Position numbers and translations under genes: made by a program. Of a DNA stretch of 5,523 bases, positions 1-5,523 are shown one piece after another. The stretch lies in assembly GCA_950060715.1 (NCBI GenBank), contig CATLVA010000130.1, forward strand, positions 1-5,523, written 5' to 3'. Below the pieces are notes generated by a model, which ran no database searches, was not told the DNA's origin, and worked only from the letters and a program-made list of their open reading frames with translations. Positions within the stretch are counted from its first letter, which is position 1. The number at the start of each line of letters is the position of its first letter. This DNA comes from an uncultured Oligoflexia bacterium. Its GTDB lineage: Bacteria > Bdellovibrionota > Bacteriovoracia > Bacteriovoracales > Bacteriovoracaceae.

Positions 1-908
1 GTTGTGTCTTGGATGAATTCAAGATCGTATTTCTTAACAACTTTATTAACCTCATTTTTCTTTCCTCTTTCTAATGCTATCGCCACTTCTTTTTTAATTT
101 TTTCGTTTAGTTCAGAAAGCTCTTTTCTCTTCGTCTTTTGTAAGTGATTTTTCACCAATTCATTCTTTACTTTAGAAAGCGGCTTGGCAGTTTGCTTATC
201 AAAATCAGCTTTTGCTTTATAAGTTTTGTATAGAGAGTCGATTGTATTCTTATTTCCTTCTGCAGCGATAAATTCATTTATCTCTTTGTTAGAAACATCA
301 ATATTTTTCGTCATATCCTCTTTAGCGAAAGTCACAACCCAAGCATTTGCTTCTTGGCTTTGGTAGCTTAATCTTTCTTTTACGAATGATTTAGACTCAA
401 TCCCTGAAACTGCAAGCAATTGATTTAGCTTCATCATTTTTATTTCAGCAGCAGTATCTTCTTCAAATTTAGCTGGTGTTAGTTTATTTGCCGCTAGAAG
501 TTGTTTATATTTATTTACATCAAAGCTCTCACCAGTTTTAAAGAAAGGATACTTTTTGATCTGATCTTTAATTTCAGCTGAGCTGGCTTCTAAGTTCATC
601 TCGTTGGCAAAATTTAAGAGGTATTTGCTTCTAATGGCCTGTTGTAGCGCCATCTCTCTAATTCTGAAGTCTTTGATTTGTTTTGTCGTTAGAGATTTAC
701 CTCCACCAAGAGTTTGACTATAACGGCTTAGAAGTTGCTCATAGGCCATATTGTATTCACGTCTTGTAACTGGAGTTCCGTCTACAGTTGCAACTGAGTT
801 TGATGATCCACTGATTCCTTCAAATCCTGTAAAGGCAAAACTCACCATAATGGCCAGCATAATACAGGTAAGAAAAAAGTAAGAGATTTTGTCTGAGAAA
901 TTCTTCAT
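1..908 (-). CDS. PpiD/SurA-N-like membrane-anchored periplasmic folding factor, C-terminus beyond the window
   Basis: The first 302 codons, from an ATG at 908-906, are open to the left edge. A Shine-Dalgarno AAGGA (918-914, minus strand) lies 5 nt upstream. Residues 1-8 are short and basic, then one membrane segment (about 9-27) leads into a periplasmic part, the N-in topology of PpiD. Residues 39-52 (VATVDGTPVTRREY) match the usual opening of the SurA_N_3 domain. Residues 122-156 carry its second hallmark: FFK..ESFDVNKYKQLL, then an L-T-P..FEED segment. PpiD-type proteins are SecYEG-associated chaperones for newly exported proteins. Lys-rich, probably helical residues 241-300, starting AKPLSKVKNEL, resemble the helix after the parvulin domain in PpiD. 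No parvulin motif is visible between about 190 and 241, so isomerase activity is doubtful. It is divergent from mreC with its own promoter. The family call is good; the exact name ppiD is uncertain, so no symbol is given. Confidence 0.8.
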   Translation of the reverse strand, partial: MKNFSDKISYFFLTCIMLAIMVSFAFTGFEGISGSSNSVATVDGTPVTRREYNMAYEQLLSRYSQTLGGGKSLTTKQIKDFRIREMALQQAIRSKYLLNFANEMNLEASSAEIKDQIKKYPFFKTGESFDVNKYKQLLAANKLTPAKFEEDTAAEIKMMKLNQLLAVSGIESKSFVKERLSYQSQEANAWVVTFAKEDMTKNIDVSNKEINEFIAAEGNKNTIDSLYKTYKAKADFDKQTAKPLSKVKNELVKNHLQKTKRKELSELNEKIKKEVAIALERGKKNEVNKVVKKYDLEFIQDT

Positions 909-933
909 GTTATTCCTTTTATTTTGAACGTAA

Positions 934-961
934 ATTGTAACCCGAGATACTGCAAAGTCAA
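934..961 (-). promoter_or_regulatory. Sigma70-like promoter for the leftward PpiD-like gene
   Basis: On the minus strand, TTGACT (961-956) and TACAAT (939-934) are separated by 16 bp. Each hexamer matches the sigma70 consensus at 5 of 6 positions. Transcription would begin near 927, giving a leader of roughly 20 nt that contains the AAGGA ribosome binding site. This is read directly from the sequence; no transcript data were available. Confidence 0.65.
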
Positions 962-968
962 TCTGACA

Positions 969-978
969 TTGCGCGCAA
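969..978. promoter_or_regulatory. Perfect 10-bp palindrome between divergent promoters, possible operator
   Basis: TTGCGCGCAA is its own reverse complement. It sits 7 bp from the -35 of the leftward promoter and 4 bp from the proposed -35 of the mreC promoter. It is a GC-rich core in an AT-rich intergenic region. That position would suit a regulator acting on both units, but a 10-bp palindrome can arise by chance and I recognise no known operator. Confidence 0.25.
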
Positions 979-982
979 ATCC

Positions 983-1011
983 CTGAAATTATTGGCAGAA
1001 AGACTTATATT
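983..1011 (+). promoter_or_regulatory. Candidate promoter for the mreC-mreD-mrdA-rodA operon
   Basis: CTGAAA (983-988, 4/6 to consensus) and TATATT (1006-1011, 5/6) are 17 bp apart. This would start transcription near 1018 and leave a leader of about 27 nt before the mreC start. An overlapping alternative is TTGGCA (992-997) with GATAAT (1013-1018) and a short 15-bp spacer. Some promoter must lie here, because the upstream gene points the other way, but which hexamers are used is not decided by the sequence. Confidence 0.35.
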
Positions 1012-1032
1012 CGATAATCTTTAAGTAATTTC

Positions 1033-1038
1033 AAGGAG
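1033..1038 (+). promoter_or_regulatory. Ribosome binding site that sets the TTG start of mreC
   Basis: AAGGAG lies 6 nt before TTG at 1045. No ATG or GTG exists in frame just upstream, and the next in-frame ATG (codon 56) lies beyond the membrane anchor. The site therefore supports the TTG start. Confidence 0.75.
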
Positions 1039-1044
1039 TGGAGA

Positions 1045-1923
1045 TTGAATCGTTTTACGTTTGACTCGTCGCGCTGGAAGCTGCTGTGCAATTTTATTGT
1101 TATTGTCATCTCCCTATATGGTATCGCGACCCAAAAATTTACAGTGAAGAAGACTACTATATTTGAACAGGCTCTTATCGAACTATTAGCGCCGATTCAA
1201 AAAGGAACTATGAGTGTAAAGGATTCTATAGCACAAACATTTAGTCGCTATATTTTTATCGTAAACACACGCGAGGAAAACGAAAAATTAAAGTCTGAAT
1301 TAGAAGAAATGCAGAATAAAATATTTACTTTGAACGAAGTAAAAAAAGAAAATGAAAGACTGAAGCAGCTTCTCGATTTTGGAAAAGATATCGAAAGAAA
1401 AAAAGTTCTAGCACAAGTCGTAAGTTGGGACTCTTCAAATGAATTTAAAGTTTTAAGAATTAACAAGGGTGAAAATCACGGACTGAAATTATTATCGCCG
1501 GTTATTACTCAGACGGGGCTTGTTGGTTATGTCTATCGAGTCAGTCCTAATTACGCTGATATTCTTACTATTCTAGATCAGAACAATAGGGTTGATGCAA
1601 TCGTAACCAGAACTAGGACACATGGAATCTTAGAGGGACATTCGGATTTTATCTGCCAATTTAAATATGTTTCAAGAACAGAAAAACTTGAGATTGGAGA
1701 TACCATCATTACCGCAGGTCTAGGTGAGATATATCCTAAAGGTATAAAGGTTGGGGCCATCTCTCAAATTGATAAAGAAAATTTTGGGATCACCCAAAAG
1801 ATAGAAGTCACTCCTAGTGTAGATTTTGACAAGCTTGAAGAAGTCGTTGTTCTTCTCGATCATGAAGGTAAGGTCGACTATAAGAATGAAGTGATGAGCT
1901 TAAGTGTCGAGGAGGCGCAGTGA
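1045..1923 (+). CDS. mreC: Rod shape-determining protein MreC
   Basis: This 292-residue bitopic protein is the periplasmic scaffold of the elongasome; in characterised systems MreC binds PBP2 and shifts PBP2-RodA to its active state. Residues 1-13 are cytoplasmic, about 14-29 form the single membrane helix (NFIVIVISLYG), and about 74-111 form a Glu/Lys/Leu-rich coiled coil (TREENEKLKSELEEM and following) used for dimerisation. About 118-272 are the MreC beta-barrel domain, marked by GLVGYVYRVS (158-167) and by the signature GDTIITAGLG followed by YPKGIKVG (218-237). The length is typical of the family. The start is TTG with a strong ribosome binding site, and starting later would remove the anchor. 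The last four bases overlap mreD. It is the first gene of its operon; mreB is not upstream. Confidence 0.95.
   Translation: MNRFTFDSSRWKLLCNFIVIVISLYGIATQKFTVKKTTIFEQALIELLAPIQKGTMSVKDSIAQTFSRYIFIVNTREENEKLKSELEEMQNKIFTLNEVKKENERLKQLLDFGKDIERKKVLAQVVSWDSSNEFKVLRINKGENHGLKLLSPVITQTGLVGYVYRVSPNYADILTILDQNNRVDAIVTRTRTHGILEGHSDFICQFKYVSRTEKLEIGDTIITAGLGEIYPKGIKVGAISQIDKENFGITQKIEVTPSVDFDKLEEVVVLLDHEGKVDYKNEVMSLSVEEAQ
1910..1915 (+). promoter_or_regulatory. Ribosome binding site for the GTG start of mreD
   Basis: AGGAGG, inside the last codons of mreC, lies 4 nt before GTG at 1920. The GTGA overlap (1920-1923) joins the mreD start to the mreC stop and implies translational coupling. Confidence 0.7.
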
Positions 1924-2453
1924 ATAAGTATTCAATAAAAGATATAGCACTTGGTCTAATCAAAACTTCGCTACTATTGGTTTTTATGGAACTCATTTCC
2001 TCTGTGATTTTTCCAGCGATTGGTTTTCAAGAGTTTAAGCCTGCGTTCAATGTACTTATAGTTCTCTTCTTAGCATTCAAGCTTGAAACGCCTGGTTTAG
2101 CTTTTTTGATTTTGATTTTTCAATATATACACTCAGTTTTTTCTATCGAAGGTTGGGCCGCTGGAACACTTACGGGAATTTTGATTTCACTCTCTGTAAA
2201 ATACGTTCGTGAAATGCTTAACTTCTCAACCGCGATAAGTACCATCGTTGTTGTGCAGATTTTTCAATTGGGTTGGTATTTTCTTATTTCATTTATCATC
2301 AGTTTAAAGATGGGAGACTTTTCCGGTTTTCTTGGTATCTTTGTTGATTACCTACCGGAGAGTTTGTTCCTATCTGCTATTTCCCATCACTTCTTTATGC
2401 TGATGGATAGAATTTGGAAGGTTAATAAAAAACCTATGGGAGCATTTATCTAA
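1920..2453 (+). CDS. mreD: Rod shape-determining protein MreD
   Basis: This 177-residue, very hydrophobic integral membrane protein has about five to six predicted helices (roughly 10-33, 42-56, 58-73, 77-95, 102-128 and 138-165). MreD proteins are small polytopic partners of MreC in the elongasome. The sequence diverges quickly in this family, so the call rests on size, topology and position between mreC and mrdA more than on motifs. The region around 68-97, with EGWAAGTLTGILISL then a basic KYVRE, matches the family's usual glycine-bearing helix ending in basic residues. Translation starts at GTG overlapping the mreC stop; the TAA stop directly abuts the ATG of mrdA. No frameshift or truncation is seen. 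Confidence 0.85.
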   Translation: MNKYSIKDIALGLIKTSLLLVFMELISSVIFPAIGFQEFKPAFNVLIVLFLAFKLETPGLAFLILIFQYIHSVFSIEGWAAGTLTGILISLSVKYVREMLNFSTAISTIVVVQIFQLGWYFLISFIISLKMGDFSGFLGIFVDYLPESLFLSAISHHFFMLMDRIWKVNKKPMGAFI

Positions 2454-4442
2454 ATGTTTGGTGACGAAGAACTAATTAAGATGCACAGGGCCCGGGCAAC
2501 CGCGGTCGCGAATATAATCATCTTTTGTTTTTTTATTGTATTAGTAAGACTTTGGTACTTACAGATTTACCGTGGTGAAAAATATCATGAGTACAGTATC
2601 CAAAACAGATTAAGAAAAGAAATTGTACGTGCACCTCGTGGGATGATGTACAGTCGAAACGATACTCTTTTAGTGGATAATATTCCTCGTTTTGATGCAG
2701 TTTTGACCAGACAGTTTCTGCAGAAAAAAGACAAAACATTGAATAGGCTAGCCGAAATTCTTGATATGGACGTCGATACAATTGATAAAATTATCAAAAA
2801 GAATTCTTATCAGGCCAAGTATAGACCTATCATCATCAAGAAAAATATTTCGCTAGAAGAAGTTGCGAAAATTGAAACTGAAAACGCCAGCCTTCCTGGG
2901 ATTTTTGTCGATACATTTATATCGAGGGAATATGTTGATGAAGAAGTAGGTGCCCACCTCTTAGGTTATATTTCAGAAATCTCTCAGGAAAAGCTTCCTA
3001 CTTATCAAACCAGAGATAAGCTAGATTATGCTCTTGGAGACTTTATTGGGCAGTTTGGAATCGAAGAGATTATGGACAGAAGCCTGAGAGGAGAAAACGG
3101 TTACGAGTTCGTAGAAGTTGACGCTCTTGGAAGAAAGAAAAAATATATCAACACGGATAATCTTTTTAAGGGAATAGAAGATAAGCCGCCTAGACCAGGG
3201 AAAAACTTGAAGCTGACCATTGATAGGGATATGCAGCTCGCTGCTTATGAAGCTCTAAAAGGTCAGTCGGGAAGTGTTGTTGCAATCGATGTTGAAACAG
3301 GACAATTACTTACAATGATTTCAACTCCAGCCTTCAAGCCTTCGGAGTTTTCCAAAGGTTTAACTCAAGAGTATTGGTCTTCACTGATTAATAATGAAGA
3401 AAAGCCATTGGGTGATAGAAGTATACAGAACCATTTTTCACCTGGATCTACTTTTAAACCGTTTACTGCAATAGCAGCTCTTGAAGAAGGGATTATCGAT
3501 GGAAATTCTAAAATTCGATGTCACGGATCATTTCGATTTGGACGTAGAACTTATCACTCGTGGAAAAGATATGGGACTGAGAAGATGGATATTACTGATG
3601 CCCTAAAGCACTCTTGTAATATTTATTTCTATAAAGTGGCAACCGAGTTAGATATTGATGTACTTGCTAAGTATGCGCGTATGTTTGGCTTTGGGAAAAA
3701 AACTGGAATTCAACTTCCAAGAGAAGTTTCTGGGTTGATTCCAACGAAAGAATGGAAATTAAAAAGAAATGGAGTTGAGTGGCAGAAAGGGGAGACTCTT
3801 TCTTGTTCGATCGGGCAGTCCTATGTACTTGTTTCGACACTACAACTGGCCAATGCATACGCTGCTATCGCGACCAAAGGGAAGCTGTTTAAACCGTATG
3901 TTGTACAATCTGTTTTCGACAATCAAGGTAATACGCTTAAAACTTTTGAACCGGAACTGATTAGAGAAATAAAATTAAATGATAAAACGTGGGATTTAGT
4001 TCGTGAAGGACTTTATAAAGTTGTGAATGAGCCAAATGGTACTGGATGGTGGCGTCGAGGCCTTGGAAATCAGATGGCCGGAAAGTCTGGTACTTCCCAA
4101 GTTGTTAGGGCGCAGTCAAAAGAACAGCTTTATTCGAAATGTTCAGAGATGGATTATAAATACAGACACCATGGTGTATTTGTAGCTTTCGCTCCATTCG
4201 ATAATCCGAAAATTGCTGTGGCCTCTTTAGTTGAGCATGGTTGTGGTGGTTCTAGTGCAGCTGCTCCAGTGGTCGAAAAAGTGGTTAATACCTATATGAA
4301 AAAATACTTACCTGAAAAATATGAAAAGCAGGTAAAGAAAGAAAAAGAACAACTTGCTCGCTTCTATCGTAAGAGAAAGGCTGAACAAGAAGAAAAAGAA
4401 AGACAAAAAGAAGCAGAAGCTGAAGATGAGACAGAGGGATAA
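2454..4442 (+). CDS. mrdA: Penicillin-binding protein 2, elongation-specific D,D-transpeptidase
   Basis: This 662-residue class B PBP crosslinks peptidoglycan during side-wall growth, working with RodA under MreC control. A cytoplasmic stretch (1-15) precedes one membrane helix (about 16-36). The PBP dimerisation/pedestal domain follows, with the family motif APRGMMYSRNDTLLVDN (60-76) and a GQFGIEEIMD segment (199-208). The transpeptidase domain (about 270-615) has all three active-site motifs: STFK with catalytic S332 and K335, SCN at 387-389, and KSGT at 544-547. GWW at 531-533 precedes the KSGT motif. The C-terminus (about 617-662) is a Lys/Glu-rich, probably helical tail. The start ATG abuts the mreD stop. 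Its nearest ribosome-binding sequence, GGGAG (2438-2442), is 11 nt away, which is long, so coupling to mreD translation is likely. ATG at 2481 is a possible but poorer start. Confidence 0.96.
   Translation: MFGDEELIKMHRARATAVANIIIFCFFIVLVRLWYLQIYRGEKYHEYSIQNRLRKEIVRAPRGMMYSRNDTLLVDNIPRFDAVLTRQFLQKKDKTLNRLAEILDMDVDTIDKIIKKNSYQAKYRPIIIKKNISLEEVAKIETENASLPGIFVDTFISREYVDEEVGAHLLGYISEISQEKLPTYQTRDKLDYALGDFIGQFGIEEIMDRSLRGENGYEFVEVDALGRKKKYINTDNLFKGIEDKPPRPGKNLKLTIDRDMQLAAYEALKGQSGSVVAIDVETGQLLTMISTPAFKPSEFSKGLTQEYWSSLINNEEKPLGDRSIQNHFSPGSTFKPFTAIAALEEGIIDGNSKIRCHGSFRFGRRTYHSWKRYGTEKMDITDALKHSCNIYFYKVATELDIDVLAKYARMFGFGKKTGIQLPREVSGLIPTKEWKLKRNGVEWQKGETLSCSIGQSYVLVSTLQLANAYAAIATKGKLFKPYVVQSVFDNQGNTLKTFEPELIREIKLNDKTWDLVREGLYKVVNEPNGTGWWRRGLGNQMAGKSGTSQVVRAQSKEQLYSKCSEMDYKYRHHGVFVAFAPFDNPKIAVASLVEHGCGGSSAAAPVVEKVVNTYMKKYLPEKYEKQVKKEKEQLARFYRKRKAEQEEKERQKEAEAEDETEG
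4434..4439 (+). promoter_or_regulatory. Ribosome binding site for the TTG start of rodA
   Basis: GAGGGA, within the last codons of mrdA, lies 5 nt before TTG at 4445. The only nearby in-frame ATG (4502) falls inside the first membrane helix, so TTG is the better start. Confidence 0.6.
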
Positions 4443-4444
4443 TT

Positions 4445-5523
4445 TTGAACCAGACGCTTATTAATTTTTTTAAAAAGTACGACTATAGTTTTTTCCTTCC
4501 TATGTATGCCATTTTTTTCTTAGGCATATTAAATCTCTATAGTGCTACCCATGCCCACACTTCGGAGCATATGCAAGATTTATATAAGTCACAAATTATG
4601 TGGTTTGGAGTCGCAAATCTAGTGGCATTAGTGGTTAGTCTTTTTCCTCCAAAAAGTCTCTTTAGGCTTTCTTATTGGGCTTACGCATTTAATGTATTCC
4701 TGCTTATTCTTGTTCTCGTCATGGGACAAAAAGGAATGGGGGCCCAGAGATGGCTTGTCATTGGTGGTTTTCGCTTACAGCCTTCCGAGCTCATGAAGAT
4801 ATCTCTCGCTTTAGCTCTCGCTCGTTATTTCGTAAAAAATAATCCAGAAAGAGAACTGACACTTAAACAGTTAATCGTGCCCTTTATCATAACGATGATT
4901 CCTACCGTCCTGATTGTCTTACAACCAGACTTAGGAACTGGATTACTTCTTATTTTAATTTTTCTAGTTGTCGCATTTTTTAAGAGATTAAAATGGAAAT
5001 CGATTGGAATCTTAGTTCTTCTTGGATTACTTTCGGGTAGTGTCATGTACAAATATGGTCTGAAGGATTATCAAAAAAGAAGGATTTTGACCTTCATCGA
5101 TCCACAAGCGGATGCTAAAGGGTCTGGTTACAATGCCATTCAATCACAGATCGCAATTGGGTCGGGAAGGATTTTTGGAAAAGGTTTCAAAAAATCTTCT
5201 CAGGCATCACTGAACTTTTTACCTGAAAACCATACCGATTTTGTATTTTCAATCTTTAATGAAGAACACGGATTTTTTGGATCAATTATCCTCATGGCTT
5301 TTTATATTATTTTATTTTTGAGATTTGTCTGGCTATCAGGTGCAGTGTTGCGTTTTTACGACTCAGTTTTGGCCATTGGGGTCATGTCTATTTTCTTTTG
5401 GCATACCTTTATTAATATGTGCATGGTCATGGGGTTAATGCCAGTTGTAGGTCTTCCGCTCCCTCTCATGAGTTATGGGGGATCAAGTTTACTGACATTC
5501 GGTGTCTGTATAGGGATTGCGAC
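4445..5523 (+). CDS. rodA: RodA, SEDS-family peptidoglycan glycosyltransferase, C-terminus beyond the window
   Basis: RodA polymerises lipid II into glycan strands in the inner membrane and pairs with PBP2. From TTG at 4445 the frame is open for 359 codons to the right edge, with multiple hydrophobic helices beginning at about residue 14. Recognisable SEDS motifs are GAQRWLVIGG followed by LQPSELMKI (99-119), QPDLGTGLLL (160-169), the extracellular FLPENHTDF (258-266) and GLPLPLMSYGGSSLL (336-350). D265 in the FLPE..TD loop aligns with the Asp required for polymerase activity in studied RodA proteins. Family members run about 370-400 residues, so probably only the last 10-40 are missing. The motif set and the mrdA neighbour favour RodA over FtsW. 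The gap to the mrdA stop is 2 bp. TTG lacks experimental support; the alternative ATG at 4502 would cut into helix 1. Confidence 0.96.
   Translation, partial: MNQTLINFFKKYDYSFFLPMYAIFFLGILNLYSATHAHTSEHMQDLYKSQIMWFGVANLVALVVSLFPPKSLFRLSYWAYAFNVFLLILVLVMGQKGMGAQRWLVIGGFRLQPSELMKISLALALARYFVKNNPERELTLKQLIVPFIITMIPTVLIVLQPDLGTGLLLILIFLVVAFFKRLKWKSIGILVLLGLLSGSVMYKYGLKDYQKRRILTFIDPQADAKGSGYNAIQSQIAIGSGRIFGKGFKKSSQASLNFLPENHTDFVFSIFNEEHGFFGSIILMAFYIILFLRFVWLSGAVLRFYDSVLAIGVMSIFFWHTFINMCMVMGLMPVVGLPLPLMSYGGSSLLTFGVCIGIA

Noticed and set aside
1248..1466. Antisense open frame of 72 codons inside mreC
   Set aside because: It lies opposite the coiled-coil part of a clear mreC; its Phe/Ser-rich product is the mirror of Lys/Glu codons, and it shows no recognisable protein pattern.
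2107..2120. Short GATTTT tandem-like repeat
   Set aside because: It encodes Leu/Ile/Phe residues of an MreD membrane helix; low-complexity T-rich DNA is expected there.
2533..2797. Two overlapping antisense open frames inside mrdA
   Set aside because: Both are opposite a well-supported PBP2 coding region, with no recognisable domain and no gap in the sense gene that would leave room for them.
3769..3960. Sense-strand 63-codon frame within mrdA
   Set aside because: It is fully nested in another frame of the transpeptidase domain and its product has no recognisable features.
4502..4504. Alternative ATG start for rodA
   Set aside because: It would remove part of the first membrane helix and lacks a better ribosome binding site than the TTG at 4445.
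4825..5052. Antisense open frame of 75 codons inside rodA
   Set aside because: It is opposite conserved RodA membrane segments and is best explained as a chance frame.
1..5523. Mobile element, CRISPR array, tRNA/rRNA or terminator
   Set aside because: I saw no direct-repeat arrays, transposase-like frames or RNA gene patterns, and both transcription units run off the window, so no terminator is expected inside it.

Overview
The window holds five genes in two divergent units and has almost no spare DNA. It is AT-rich and uses TTG, GTG and ATG starts. It encodes a Gram-negative-type envelope machinery: an inner-membrane-anchored periplasmic folding factor and a rod-shape (elongasome) cluster. 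The style would fit an AT-rich member of the Bdellovibrionota (Bacteriovorax/Halobacteriovorax-like) or another deltaproteobacterial-type lineage. That placement is a weak inference; nothing in the sequence fixes the taxon.

Layout. Bases 1-908 (minus strand) carry the first 302 codons of a PpiD/SurA-N-type membrane-anchored protein; its C-terminus lies beyond the left edge. Bases 909-1044 are a 136-bp divergent intergenic region. It contains a good sigma70-like promoter for the leftward gene, a weaker promoter candidate for the rightward operon, and a perfect 10-bp palindrome between the two -35 elements. Bases 1045-5523 (plus strand) carry mreC, mreD, mrdA (PBP2) and rodA, with rodA cut by the right edge. 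The junctions are a 4-bp overlap (mreC/mreD), direct abutment (mreD/mrdA) and a 2-bp gap (mrdA/rodA), so this is one translationally coupled operon.

How the genes work together. RodA is the SEDS glycosyltransferase that polymerises lipid II, and PBP2 is its partner transpeptidase that crosslinks the new strands. MreC is the periplasmic scaffold that activates PBP2-RodA, and MreD is its membrane partner. The catalytic residues expected of PBP2 (S332, K335, S387-C-N389, K544-S-G) and RodA (D265 in the FLPENHTD loop) are present. MreB, which usually precedes mreC, is not here: mreC is the first gene after the divergent promoter region.

The most unusual point is in the leftward gene. Its N-terminal half matches the PpiD layout, but the sequence then passes within about 50 residues to a stretch resembling the region that follows the parvulin domain in PpiD. 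It therefore appears to lack the peptidyl-prolyl isomerase domain. The rest is a well-conserved cell-elongation operon; I see no mobile elements, CRISPR arrays, RNA genes or clearly novel system.
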